Shown: positions 16,938-25,514, counted from the first letter of the stretch. The stretch is DNA of 64,000 nucleotides from Streptomyces bungoensis (GCF_001514215.1 NZ_KQ948859.1:68165-132164); one strand, 5' to 3'. Numbers and translations are program-made. The notes: generated from the letters alone by a model not told the origin.

Positions 16938-18398
16938 CTACTGGTGAGCCGGGACCGGTTCGGACGCGAGTTCGGGGGACCGCCCGGCGAGGCGCTCGCG
17001 CCAGGTGGCCAGCACCGTCTCGTCGGTGGGCCGGGTCGCCAGGGACACGCCGAGGTAGGCGGCGAGGGAGGCGAGCAGGCCGTAGTAGACGGGCTCGTTG
17101 GCGAGGATGCCGTAGCCGGCCATCAGGCCGATCACCGCGAGACCGCCGACGATCACGGAGGCCAGCGCGCCCTGGACGGTGCCGCGCTTCCACAGCAGAC
17201 CGCCGAGGATGGGGACGAGCAGGCCGCCGACGAGCAGGTTGTACGCCACGGTCAGCGCCTCGACCACGTTGTTCAGCGCGATCGCCGTGCCGATCACCGC
17301 CACGCCCATGATCAGGATGAAGGCGCGGTTGCCGCCGACCTCGTCATGGTCCTCGCCGCCGCGTCGTACGGCACCCCGCAGACGGGACCAGATGTCGTTG
17401 TTGGCGACCGTCGCGCAGGCGATCAGGGCGCCGGACGACGTCGACATCACGGCGGCCAGGGCGGCGGCCAGCACCAGGCCGCGCACGCCGACCGGGAGTT
17501 CGTCCTTGACGATGGTGGCGAACGCGTCGTCGGGGCTGCCCAGCTTCGGGTAGAGCACCTTGGCGGCCGTGCCGATGACCGCGCCGGCCAGGGCGTAGGC
17601 CAGGCAGTAGGTTCCGGCCACCGTGCCGCCCCACTTGGCGGTCCGGTCGCCGCGGGCGGTGAACACGCGCTGCCAGATGTCCTGGCCGATCAGCATGCCG
17701 AAGGTGTAGATCAGGACGTAGGTGAAGATCGTCTCGCCGCCGATGCCCAGCGGGTCGAAGTACGAGGTCGGCAGCTTGGCCTTCATCTCCGAGAAGCCGC
17801 CCGCCTTGACGACCGCGATGGGCAGCAGCAGGAGCAGCACGCCGATCGTCTTGACCACGAACTGCACCATGTCCGTCAGCGTGATGGACCACATGCCGCC
17901 GAGGGTGGAGTAGGCGACCACGATCGAGCCGCCGAGGATGATCGCGACCGTGCGGTTCATGTCGAAGAGCACGTCGAAGATCGTGGCGTAGGCGATGGTG
18001 GACGTCACCGCGAGCATGAGGGTGTAGGCCCACATGACCACGCCCGAGATCACGCCGGCCCGGCCGCCGTAGCGCAGGTCCAGCATCTCGGAGACGGTGT
18101 AGACCTTCAGGCGGGCGATGCGCGCCGAGAAGAAGACGGAGAGGGCCAGCAGGCCGAGGCCGATGGTGAAGACCATCCAGGCGCCGGAGAGGCCGTACCG
18201 GTAGCCGAGGCCGACGCCGCCGATGGTGGAGGCGCCGCCCAGGACGATGGCGGCCATGGTGCCGGAGTACATCGCGGGGCCGAGGCGGCGGCCCGCCACC
18301 AGGAACTCGCTCTTGGACCGGGCGCGGCGCATGCCCCACCAGCCCATGGCCAGCATGCCGGCCAGATAGACGACGATCACGGTGTAGTCGACGGCCAT
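16938..18398 (-). CDS. sodium:solute symporter (SSS family)
   Basis: 486 residues with about 13 hydrophobic helices, starting MAVDYTVIVVYLAGMLAMGWW, and family landmarks GGASTIGGVGLGYRYGLSGAW and VMSTSSGALIACATVANNDIW in parts. Members of this subgroup import proline, pantothenate, urea, choline or other small solutes with sodium. ATG 18398 follows GGAGGG. It heads the transcription unit with the ureohydrolase and TPP enzyme genes and diverges from the PucR regulator across 194 bases, so the substrate may be the guanidino compound broken down by the operon (inference). Confidence 0.85.
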   Translation of the reverse strand: MAVDYTVIVVYLAGMLAMGWWGMRRARSKSEFLVAGRRLGPAMYSGTMAAIVLGGASTIGGVGLGYRYGLSGAWMVFTIGLGLLALSVFFSARIARLKVYTVSEMLDLRYGGRAGVISGVVMWAYTLMLAVTSTIAYATIFDVLFDMNRTVAIILGGSIVVAYSTLGGMWSITLTDMVQFVVKTIGVLLLLLPIAVVKAGGFSEMKAKLPTSYFDPLGIGGETIFTYVLIYTFGMLIGQDIWQRVFTARGDRTAKWGGTVAGTYCLAYALAGAVIGTAAKVLYPKLGSPDDAFATIVKDELPVGVRGLVLAAALAAVMSTSSGALIACATVANNDIWSRLRGAVRRGGEDHDEVGGNRAFILIMGVAVIGTAIALNNVVEALTVAYNLLVGGLLVPILGGLLWKRGTVQGALASVIVGGLAVIGLMAGYGILANEPVYYGLLASLAAYLGVSLATRPTDETVLATWRERLAGRSPELASEPVPAHQ

Positions 18399-18543
18399 GT
18401 GGGGCCCTCCTTCGCGTACTTCCCGGTGGCGTGTCGTGCAGATGCGGTGGGGACGACTCCGGCAGCGGATCGCGAGGACATCCGCCCGTACCCGCGGCTG
18501 CCGGTTCCGCACTGACACTAGGTGGCCGGAAAGCGACTGCGAA

Positions 18544-18591
18544 GTGTACGTTTCATCCATCCGATCCATGCGGGATGGAGGAAACGCACAC
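18544..18591 (+). promoter_or_regulatory. 19-bp inverted repeat over the PucR ribosome site
   Basis: Arms 18544-18562 and 18573-18591 pair at 17 of 19 positions around a 10-base spacer. The right arm contains the GGAGGAA ribosome site (18577-18583) and ends one base before ATG 18593. As RNA it would hide the ribosome site; as DNA it could bind a dimeric regulator, including PucR itself. Which one is unknown. Confidence 0.6.
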
Positions 18592-18592
18592 C

Positions 18593-20104
18593 ATGCCGGC
18601 GACGATCCCCCCGGCGGTCCCGCCCACCCCGCCGGTGCCGCTCTCGGCCCTGCTGGCCCGGGAGGACCTGGGCCTGCGGCAGGTGGCGGGGCCGTCCGGT
18701 CCCGGCCTCGTGATCCACGGGGCGCACACCTCGGAGATGGCCGACCCGTATCCGTACCTGCTGGGCGGCGAACTGCTGCTGACGGCCGGGGTGCACGTGC
18801 CGGCCGCGGACTGGGGGCCGCACTTCGAGGCGTACGTCTCCCGGATCGTGGCGGCGGGCGGCGCGGCGCTCGGCTTCGGGCTGGCCCCGCTGCACGACAC
18901 GGTTCCGGGCGCGCTCGTCGAGGCCTGCGAGGCGCACGCGCTGCCGCTGCTGGAGGTGCCGCCGCAGACCACCTTCTCGGGGATCGCCCGCGCGGTCTGG
19001 CAGCTGATGGCCCAGGCCCGCCTGGCCGAACTGCGCCGCGTGACCGACGCCCAGCAGAGCCTCGCCGCCGCGGCCGCCCGCCCGGACCCGGTCCCCTCGG
19101 TCCTGCGCCAACTGGCCCAGCGGCTGGGCGGGCACGCGGTGCTGTACGGACCGGAGGGCGCGGAGATCGCCGCCGCGGGCCGGGAGCCCGTACCGGGGGT
19201 GCCGCAGGCGCTCGCGGCACTGGCGGAGGTGGTACGGCCGGCCCCCCGGACGGGCCAGGAGCCGGCCGCCGCCGACCCGGCACGTGCCGTGCGGCCCGCC
19301 CCCGCCTCCGCCACCGACTCCCACGGGGACACCCATCTCTCCGCCTACGCCCTCGGCGCCGGCGGCGGCTTCGTGCTCGGGGTCGCCACCGGGCAGCGGG
19401 AGCCCGGCGACCACACCATCGCCTCCGTCGCCGCCGTGCTGCTGTCGCTGCTCACCGGGGAGCACCGCGGCGGGGCCGGTGCCGCGCGCTCCGCGGCGCT
19501 GGTGCGGCTGCTGCTCGGCTCGGCGCCCGAGGAGGTGGCGCCGCTGCTGGGGGACGGGCGGTGGGTCGTCGTGCACGCCCGGCCGGAGCACCGGCCGCCG
19601 GACGCCGTCGCCGCCTCCGCGCTGGGCGCCGCGCTCGGTTCGCCGCTGGTCGACCTGGCGCACGACGCCGTACGCGTGCTGGTGCCGGCCGGGCGGGAGC
19701 CGGAGCCGCAGCCCGGCTGGACCCTCGGGGTGAGCGCCGCCGTCGCGCCGCGGGACTGGCCGGCGGCCGACACGCAGGCGGCCCGCGCCCTGTCCCGGGC
19801 CCGCGCCACCCGCAGGACCCTGGTCCGGCACGGCGCCCCGCCGGGGCTGGCGGAGCTGGTGCCCCGGGCGGACGCCGAGGCGCACGCCCGCGCCCTGCTC
19901 GCCCCGCTCGCCGGACAGCCCGCGCTCGCCGAGACCCTGCGCGGCTGGCTGTCCCTGCACGGCAGTTGGGACCGTACGGCGGTGGCGCTGGACGTGCACC
20001 GCAACACCGTGCGGCAGCGGATCGCCCGCTGCGCGGCCCTGCTGGACGCCGACCTGGACGACCCGGACGTGCGGATGGAGCTGTGGTTCGCGCTGCGGCG
20101 CTGA
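18593..20104 (+). CDS. PucR/CdaR-type transcriptional regulator
   Basis: 503 residues. N-terminal PucR ligand domain (about 15-130: LLAREDLGLRQVAG, YLLGGELLLTAG), a GGDEF-like central part, and the C-terminal PucR helix-turn-helix (about 440-495: TLRGWLSLHGSWDRTAVAL followed by VHRNTVRQRI). The family controls nitrogen-compound catabolism (purines, amino acids). ATG 18593 has GGAGGAA 9 bases upstream; an in-frame ATG at 18575 lies inside that site and is less likely. It diverges from the symporter-ureohydrolase-TPP operon and is the likely regulator of that unit. Confidence 0.85.
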   Translation: MPATIPPAVPPTPPVPLSALLAREDLGLRQVAGPSGPGLVIHGAHTSEMADPYPYLLGGELLLTAGVHVPAADWGPHFEAYVSRIVAAGGAALGFGLAPLHDTVPGALVEACEAHALPLLEVPPQTTFSGIARAVWQLMAQARLAELRRVTDAQQSLAAAAARPDPVPSVLRQLAQRLGGHAVLYGPEGAEIAAAGREPVPGVPQALAALAEVVRPAPRTGQEPAAADPARAVRPAPASATDSHGDTHLSAYALGAGGGFVLGVATGQREPGDHTIASVAAVLLSLLTGEHRGGAGAARSAALVRLLLGSAPEEVAPLLGDGRWVVVHARPEHRPPDAVAASALGAALGSPLVDLAHDAVRVLVPAGREPEPQPGWTLGVSAAVAPRDWPAADTQAARALSRARATRRTLVRHGAPPGLAELVPRADAEAHARALLAPLAGQPALAETLRGWLSLHGSWDRTAVALDVHRNTVRQRIARCAALLDADLDDPDVRMELWFALRR

Positions 20105-20180
20105 CGGGCGGGCGAGTGACCCGTGTCCCAGGTGCGGCATGCCGGGGACGCGTGCGGCACGCTGCCCCACAATGGGAGGC

Positions 20181-20978
20181 ATGCCGATACCCGGGACACC
20201 CAGCCGCGCCCAGCTCGTCGACCACCTGGTGAGGACCCGTATCGCGGGGGACGTCGCCACGCCCCGCGAGAACAACCTCTCCCACTACCGCAGGCTGGCC
20301 AACGGCGAGCGCAACTTCTGGTTCGGACTGGAGCTGGGCGACCGCTGGGCGGACGAGCAGGACGTGCTCGCCGTGATGGCCGAACGGGTCGGCGTCAACG
20401 ACGATCCCGGGTACCGGTACGGGCCGGACACCATCGACCCCGAACTGACCGTGGACGCGCTGGAGCGGCTGGCGGCGCGGCTGCGCAAGGCCGCCGAGGG
20501 GCGGCAGCGGGTGCTGTTCGCCACCGGCCACCCGGGCGGGCTGCTGGACGTGCACCGGGCCACGGCCGCCGCGCTGCGCGCCGCCGGCTGCGAGATCGTC
20601 GTCATCCCCGACGGGCTGCAGACGGACGAGGGGTACGTCATGCAGTTCGCGGACGTGGCCGTCCTGGAGCACGGGGCGAGCCTGTGGCACACCCACTCCG
20701 GGGAGCCGATGCGCGCCGTTCTGGAGGGACTTGAGCGCGAGGGGCGTCCGCTGCCGGACCTGGTGGTCGCCGACCACGGCTGGGCGGGCTACGCCGCGCA
20801 GCACGGCGTCGACTCCACCGGATACGCCGACTGCAACGACCCGGCGCTGTTCCTCGCCGAGTCCGAGGGCACCCTGCAGGTGGCCGTGCCGCTCGACGAC
20901 CACGTCGTCAGCCCCCGCCACTACGACCCGATGACGGCGTACCTGCTGGAGCAGGCGGGTCTGAACGCGGAGGACTGA
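20181..20978 (+). CDS. phosphatase-like conserved actinobacterial protein
   Basis: 265 residues from ATG 20181; in-frame ATGs at 20139 and 20172 are alternatives and none has an ideally spaced ribosome site. The body begins SRAQLVDHLVRTRIAGDVATPRENN. Conserved-looking segments are VLFATGHPGGLLDVHRATAAAL, WHTHSGEPM and VADHGWAGYAAQHGVDS (by parts), with several His and Asp residues that could bind metal. From memory, homologues in Streptomyces are labelled phosphatase; I cannot confirm that activity from the sequence. It converges on the thioesterase gene with a short GC stem between. Confidence 0.6.
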   Translation: MPIPGTPSRAQLVDHLVRTRIAGDVATPRENNLSHYRRLANGERNFWFGLELGDRWADEQDVLAVMAERVGVNDDPGYRYGPDTIDPELTVDALERLAARLRKAAEGRQRVLFATGHPGGLLDVHRATAAALRAAGCEIVVIPDGLQTDEGYVMQFADVAVLEHGASLWHTHSGEPMRAVLEGLEREGRPLPDLVVADHGWAGYAAQHGVDSTGYADCNDPALFLAESEGTLQVAVPLDDHVVSPRHYDPMTAYLLEQAGLNAED

Positions 20979-20982
20979 GCGG

Positions 20983-21004
20983 CGGCCCGTCCCGCCGGGC
21001 CGCG
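20983..21004. terminator. short hairpin between convergent genes
   Basis: A 7-bp perfect stem (20983-20989 with 20998-21004), loop of 8, lies between the stops at 20978 and 21007. Modest but well placed. Confidence 0.4.
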
Positions 21005-21006
21005 CC

Positions 21007-21879
21007 TCAGCCGGCCCGGGGGACGCGGACCACGCCCTCCTGGATGACCGTGATGGCGAGCTGCCCGTCCTGCGTGTAGATGCGGGCCTGGCCGAGGCCC
21101 CGGCCGCCGTGCGCGGTGGGCGACTCCTGGTCGTACAGGAGCCACTCGTCGGCGCGGAACGGGCGGTGGAACCACATGGCGTGGTCCAGCGAGGCCCCGA
21201 CGACGTCGCCCACGGCCCAGCCGCCGCGCCCGTGCGCGAGCAGCACGGAGTCGAGCAGGGTCATGTCGGAGACGTAGGTGGCGAGGACGACGTGCTGCAG
21301 GGGGTCGTCGTCCAGCTTGCCGTTGGTGCGGAACCAGACCTGGCTGTGCGGTTCGCGCGGCTCGCCGAACCTGCCGTACGGCGGCTCGTCCACGTACCGG
21401 AGGTCGATCGCCTCGCGGGCCTCCAGGAACCGCTCGACGACCTCGGGGGCGAGGTGGTCGTAGCCGCGCAGGCGTTCCTGGGAGGTGGGCAGGCCGGCCG
21501 GGTCGGGCGAGGGCGGCATGGGGGCCTGGTGGTCGAGGCCCTCCTCGTACGTCTGGAAGGACGCCGAGAGGTGGAAGATCGGCTTGCCGTGCTGCACGGC
21601 GACCACGCGGCGGGTGGTGAAGGAGCGGCCGTCGCGGATCCGGTCGACGCTGTAGACGATCGGCGCGCCGGGGTCCCCGGGGCGCAGGAAGTACGCGTGC
21701 AGGGAGTGGGCGGGCCGGTCCGCGGGGACCGTCCGCCCGGCGGCGACCAGCGCCTGCGCCGCCACCTGCCCGCCGAAGACGCGGGGGACGACGGCGGAGC
21801 GGGACCGGCCGCGGAAGATGTCCTCCTCGATCTGCTCGAGGTCGAGCAGATCGAGGAGTTCCTGGAGTGCCTGGCTCAT
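21007..21879 (-). CDS. tesB: acyl-CoA thioesterase II (TesB family)
   Basis: 290 residues with a double hotdog fold. It hydrolyses acyl-CoA to free acid plus CoA in the cytoplasm. Family landmarks are VFGGQVAAQAL, HSLHAYFLRPGDP, GRSFTTRRVVAVQHG and the C-terminal catalytic segment SLDHAMWFHRPFRADEWLLYDQESP (by parts, with the Asp, and the later GLGQARIYTQDG carrying Gln). ATG 21879 has only a weak ribosome site. It lies 35 bases downstream of the acyl-CoA dehydrogenase on the same strand, so the two probably form one fatty-acyl unit. Confidence 0.87.
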   Translation of the reverse strand: MSQALQELLDLLDLEQIEEDIFRGRSRSAVVPRVFGGQVAAQALVAAGRTVPADRPAHSLHAYFLRPGDPGAPIVYSVDRIRDGRSFTTRRVVAVQHGKPIFHLSASFQTYEEGLDHQAPMPPSPDPAGLPTSQERLRGYDHLAPEVVERFLEAREAIDLRYVDEPPYGRFGEPREPHSQVWFRTNGKLDDDPLQHVVLATYVSDMTLLDSVLLAHGRGGWAVGDVVGASLDHAMWFHRPFRADEWLLYDQESPTAHGGRGLGQARIYTQDGQLAITVIQEGVVRVPRAG

Positions 21880-21914
21880 GGGTTCTGTTGTACCGGCCAC
21901 CGATTGCGGTCGGC

Positions 21915-23099
21915 TTACAGGCCCATGTCCTTCGCGATGATCGTCTTCATGATCTCGCTGGTGCCGCCGTAGATGCGGTTGACGCGGTTGTCCGCGTACA
22001 GGCGGGCGATCGGGTACTCGTTCATGTAGCCGTAGCCGCCGTGCAGCTGGAGGCAGCGGTCGATGACGCGGTGGGCGACCTCGGTGCAGAACAGCTTGGC
22101 GGAGGCGGCCTCGGCGGGGGTGAGCTCGCCGGCGTCCAGGGCCTCGGTGGCGCGGTCGGCGACGGCCTCGGCGGCGTCCACCTCGGCCTGGCAGGCGGCC
22201 AGTTCGAACTTGGTGTTCTGGAAGTGGGCGACCGGCTTGCCGAAGACGGTGCGCTCCTGCACGTACTGCTTGGCGAACCGGACGGCGGCCTTGGCCTGCG
22301 CGTAGGCGCCGAAGGCGATGCCCCAGCGCTCGGAGGCGAGGTTGTGGCCGAGGTAGTAGAAGCCCTTGTTCTCCTCGCCGAGCAGGTCCTCGACGGGCAC
22401 CTTGACGTCGACGAAGGCCAGCTCGGCGGTGTCGGAGGTCTTCAGGCCCAGCTTGTCCAGCTTGCGGCCGACGGAGTAGCCCTCGGACTTGGTGTCCACG
22501 GCGAACAGGGAGATGCCGTGGCGGCGGTCCTCGGCGGTGGGCGCGGCCGTGCGGGCGCAGACGATCACCTTGTCGGCGTGGACGCCGCCGGTGATGAAGG
22601 TCTTGGCGCCGTTGAGGACGTAGTGGGTGCCGTCCTCGCTGAGCTTGGCGGTGGTCTTCATGCCCGCGAGGTCGGAGCCGGTGCCCGGCTCGGTCATCGC
22701 GATGGCCCACATCTCCTCGCCGGTGGCGAACTTCGGCAGGTAGCGCTTCTTCTGCTCGTCGGTGGCGAGCATCTTGATGTAGGGCAGGGCGAGCAGCACG
22801 TGCACGCCGGAGCCGCCGAAGCTGACGCCCGCGCGGGCGGTCTCCTCGTAGATGACGGCCTCGAACTTGTGGGTGTCCAGGCCCGCGCCGCCGAACTCCT
22901 CGGGCACGCTGATGCCGAAGACACCCAGCTCACCGAGCTTGTAGTAGAAGTCGCGCGGGGCCTGGCCGGCCGCGAACCACTCGTCGTAGACGGGAACGAC
23001 CTCGGCCTCGATGAAGGCGCGAAGGGTCTCCCGGAACGCCTCGTGATCCTCGTTGAACACCGTACGGCGCACGCCGCCCACCTCCACGTTCCTCGGCAT
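21915..23099 (-). CDS. acyl-CoA dehydrogenase
   Basis: 394 residues, full length for a FAD-dependent acyl-CoA dehydrogenase: N-terminal helical domain, mid-domain AMTEPGTGSDLAGMKT and FITGG, C-terminal QLHGGYGYMNEYPIARLYADNRVNRIYGGTSEIMK (by parts). The usual catalytic Glu position is within RIYGGTSEI. The start ATG 23099 has no clear ribosome site, so translation may begin on a short leader. It is followed by tesB and lies downstream of the TetR gene on the same strand. A palindrome AAGCGCTT (23117-23124) sits 18 bases upstream. Chain length preference is unknown. Confidence 0.88.
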   Translation of the reverse strand: MPRNVEVGGVRRTVFNEDHEAFRETLRAFIEAEVVPVYDEWFAAGQAPRDFYYKLGELGVFGISVPEEFGGAGLDTHKFEAVIYEETARAGVSFGGSGVHVLLALPYIKMLATDEQKKRYLPKFATGEEMWAIAMTEPGTGSDLAGMKTTAKLSEDGTHYVLNGAKTFITGGVHADKVIVCARTAAPTAEDRRHGISLFAVDTKSEGYSVGRKLDKLGLKTSDTAELAFVDVKVPVEDLLGEENKGFYYLGHNLASERWGIAFGAYAQAKAAVRFAKQYVQERTVFGKPVAHFQNTKFELAACQAEVDAAEAVADRATEALDAGELTPAEAASAKLFCTEVAHRVIDRCLQLHGGYGYMNEYPIARLYADNRVNRIYGGTSEIMKTIIAKDMGL

Positions 23100-23111
23100 G
23101 ACACGAGCGCA

Positions 23112-23128
23112 TGTCTAAGCGCTTGCTC
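23112..23128. promoter_or_regulatory. AAGCGCTT palindrome upstream of the acyl-CoA dehydrogenase
   Basis: The perfect 8-bp palindrome AAGCGCTT (23117-23124) in context TAAGCGCTTGC lies 18-25 bases before the acyl-CoA dehydrogenase start. I associate similar sites with TetR-family control of fatty-acid genes in actinobacteria, but this is from memory. Confidence 0.35.
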
Positions 23129-23203
23129 ACTCAACCGTACCGGCGGGTAGGGAGGACCGTCCAGGGGGTCCGGACCGTAACGCTCGTCACGCCCGCGGCC
23201 GGG

Positions 23204-23803
23204 TCACCGCTCCCCCGCCGCCGCGAAGGCCCCGCGCGCCATCCGGTGCAGCAGGGCCGCCGTGGTCCCCCGGCCCGGCAGGGTGCCCGCGCGGCCCAGG
23301 TGCGGGGTCGAGTTGAGCAGGCCGAAGACCGAGTGGACCGCCGAGCGGGCCGTCGGTTCGGTCAGGGCCGGGTAGACCTCGCGGACCACCTCCACCCACA
23401 GCTCCACGTACTGCCGCTGCAGCTGGCGCACCAGCTTGCGGTCGCTGTCGCGCAGGCGGTCCAGCTCGCGGTCGTGCAGGGTGATGAGGGGGCGGTCGTC
23501 GAGGGCGAAGTCGATGTGGCCCTCGATGAGGGAGTCGAGCACCGCCGTGGCGCCGGCCTCGCCGTCGGCCTCCGCCAGGCGCCGCTTGGCGCCGGTGAGC
23601 AGCTGGCCGCTGATGCCCACCAGCAGCTCGGCGAGCATCGCGTCCTTGCCCGGGAAGTGCCGGTACAGCCCGGGGCCGCTGATGCCGACCGCGGCGCCTA
23701 TCTCGTCGACGCCGACCCCGTGGAAGCCGCGCTCGGCGAAGAGCCGGGCAGCCTCCTTGAGGATCTGCTCGCGGCGGGTCGGGGCGTCGGTTCTGATGGC
23801 CAT
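23204..23803 (-). CDS. TetR-family regulator, likely of the leucine/isovalerate operon
   Basis: 199 residues. The N-terminal helix-turn-helix is typical (REQILKEAARLFAERGFHGVGVDEIGAAVG, ISGPGLYRHFPGKDAML); the rest is a ligand-binding helical domain. It is divergent from the methylcrotonyl-CoA carboxylase operon across 94 bases that hold two copies of a 16-bp palindrome. No ribosome site precedes ATG 23803, but a -10-like TAGAAT ends 8 bases before it, so the mRNA is probably leaderless. Repression of itself and of the divergent operon, relieved by an acyl-CoA, is the simplest reading (inference). Confidence 0.82.
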   Translation of the reverse strand: MAIRTDAPTRREQILKEAARLFAERGFHGVGVDEIGAAVGISGPGLYRHFPGKDAMLAELLVGISGQLLTGAKRRLAEADGEAGATAVLDSLIEGHIDFALDDRPLITLHDRELDRLRDSDRKLVRQLQRQYVELWVEVVREVYPALTEPTARSAVHSVFGLLNSTPHLGRAGTLPGRGTTAALLHRMARGAFAAAGER

Positions 23804-23810
23804 GCAAGTA

Positions 23811-23840
23811 ATTCTAGACAGCGAGGTTAGCGGTCGTTAA
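23811..23840 (-). promoter_or_regulatory. candidate leaderless promoter of the TetR gene
   Basis: On the minus strand a -10-like TAGAAT (23816-23811) is 7 bases before ATG 23803, which places the transcript start at or next to the A of ATG. A -35-like TTAACG (23840-23835) lies 18 bases upstream, inside palindrome 1. Confidence 0.5.
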
Positions 23841-23841
23841 C
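23826..23841. promoter_or_regulatory. operator-like palindrome 1, TetR/MCC intergenic region
   Basis: GTTAGCGGTCGTTAAC, an imperfect 7+2+7 palindrome. With site 2 it gives the consensus GTTAACGnnCGTTAAC. It overlaps the -35 of the TetR gene. Confidence 0.6.
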
Positions 23842-23853
23842 CTGGAGGAAATG

Positions 23854-23869
23854 GTTAACGCTCATTAAC
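23854..23869. promoter_or_regulatory. operator-like palindrome 2, TetR/MCC intergenic region
   Basis: GTTAACGCTCATTAAC, the second copy of the 7+2+7 palindrome, 28 bases centre to centre from copy 1 and 29 bases before the carboxyltransferase start. Confidence 0.6.
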
Positions 23870-23897
23870 AGTCACCACTGGGTGAGGGGACCGCAGG

Positions 23898-25514
23898 ATG
23901 CACGAGGCACCGGAGCTTCACAGCGCGGCCGATCCCGCGTCGGAGGCCTGGCGGGCCAACGAACAGGCCCATCTCGCGCTCGTCGGGGAACTGCGCGGCA
24001 AACTGGCCGCCGCGGCCCTGGGCGGCGGCGAGAGGGCGCGCGCCCGGCACACCGCGCGCGGCAAGCTGCTGCCGAGGGACCGGGTGGACACGCTGCTCGA
24101 CCCGGGCTCGCCGTTCCTGGAGCTGGCTCCCCTCGCGGCCGACGGGATGTACGACGGGCAGGCCCCGGCCGCGGGGGTGATCGCCGGGATCGGCCGGGTC
24201 AGCGGGCGCGAGTGCGTGATCGTCGCCAACGACGCCACCGTCAAGGGCGGCACGTACTACCCGATGACCGTGAAGAAGCACCTGCGCGCGCAGGAGGTGG
24301 CCCTGGACAACCGGCTGCCCTGCGTCTACCTGGTGGACTCCGGCGGCGCCTTCCTGCCCATGCAGGACGAGGTCTTCCCCGACCGCGAGCACTTCGGGCG
24401 GATCTTCTACAACCAGGCGCGGATGTCGGGCGCCGGGATCCCGCAGATCGCGGCCGTCCTGGGCTCCTGCACGGCCGGCGGGGCGTACGTCCCGGCGATG
24501 AGCGACGAGGCCGTGATCGTCCGCAACCAGGGGACGATCTTCCTCGGCGGGCCCCCGCTGGTGAAGGCGGCCACCGGTGAGGTCGTCACCGCCGAGGAGC
24601 TGGGCGGCGGCGAGGTGCACTCCCGCGTCTCCGGCGTCACCGACCACCTCGCCGAGGACGACGCGCACGCCCTGCGCATCGTGCGGAACATCGTCGCCAC
24701 GCTGCCCGCGCGGCGGTCCCTGCCCTGGGAGGTCACCGCGGCCGTGGAGCCCAAGGTGGACCCGTCCGGGCTGTACGGCGCCGTGCCCGTGGACTCCCGC
24801 ACCCCCTACGACGTGCGCGAGATCATCGCGCGCGTGGTCGACGGCTCGCGGTTCGCGGAGTTCAAGGCCGAGTTCGGGCAGACCCTGGTCACCGGCTTCG
24901 CCCGGATCCACGGCCACCCGGTCGGCATCGTCGCCAACAACGGCATCCTGTTCTCCGAGTCCGCCCAGAAGGGCGCCCACTTCATCGAGCTGTGCGACCA
25001 GCGCGGGATCCCGCTGGTGTTCCTGCAGAACATCTCCGGGTTCATGGTCGGCAAGGACTACGAGGCGGGCGGCATCGCCAAGCACGGCGCCAAGATGGTG
25101 ACGGCCGTCGCCTGCACGCGCGTGCCGAAGCTGACCGTGGTCGTCGGCGGGTCGTACGGCGCGGGCAACTACTCGATGTGCGGCCGGGCCTACTCGCCCC
25201 GCTTCCTGTGGATGTGGCCGGGCGCCAAGATCTCCGTCATGGGCGGCGAGCAGGCCGCCTCCGTGCTGGCGACCGTCAAGCGGGACCAGGCGGAGGCCCG
25301 CGGCGAGGAGTGGCCCGCCGAGGACGAAGAGGCCTTCAAAGCGCCGATCCGCGCGCAGTACGAGCGCCAGGGCAACGCCTACTACGCCACCGCCCGCCTC
25401 TGGGACGACGGCGTGATCGACCCGATGGAAACCCGTCAGGTGCTGGGACTCGCCCTGACGGCCTGCGCCAACGCGCCCCTGGGGGACCCCCAGTTCGGCG
25501 TCTTCCGGATGTGA
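23898..25514 (+). CDS. accD1: methylcrotonyl-CoA carboxylase beta (carboxyltransferase) subunit
   Basis: 538 residues; moves CO2 from carboxybiotin to 3-methylcrotonyl-CoA in leucine breakdown. N-terminal and C-terminal carboxyltransferase domains are both complete. The stretch YLVDSGGAFLPMQDEVFPDREHFGRIF (by parts) and the glycine-rich GGSYGAGNYSMCGRAY are typical of the MCC type rather than the propionyl-CoA type. ATG 23898 follows GAGGGG. It heads a four-gene operon; the biotin carboxylase gene starts 12 bases after its stop. Symbol accD1 follows common Streptomyces use; liuB/mccB is the function-based name. Confidence 0.87.
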   Translation: MHEAPELHSAADPASEAWRANEQAHLALVGELRGKLAAAALGGGERARARHTARGKLLPRDRVDTLLDPGSPFLELAPLAADGMYDGQAPAAGVIAGIGRVSGRECVIVANDATVKGGTYYPMTVKKHLRAQEVALDNRLPCVYLVDSGGAFLPMQDEVFPDREHFGRIFYNQARMSGAGIPQIAAVLGSCTAGGAYVPAMSDEAVIVRNQGTIFLGGPPLVKAATGEVVTAEELGGGEVHSRVSGVTDHLAEDDAHALRIVRNIVATLPARRSLPWEVTAAVEPKVDPSGLYGAVPVDSRTPYDVREIIARVVDGSRFAEFKAEFGQTLVTGFARIHGHPVGIVANNGILFSESAQKGAHFIELCDQRGIPLVFLQNISGFMVGKDYEAGGIAKHGAKMVTAVACTRVPKLTVVVGGSYGAGNYSMCGRAYSPRFLWMWPGAKISVMGGEQAASVLATVKRDQAEARGEEWPAEDEEAFKAPIRAQYERQGNAYYATARLWDDGVIDPMETRQVLGLALTACANAPLGDPQFGVFRM

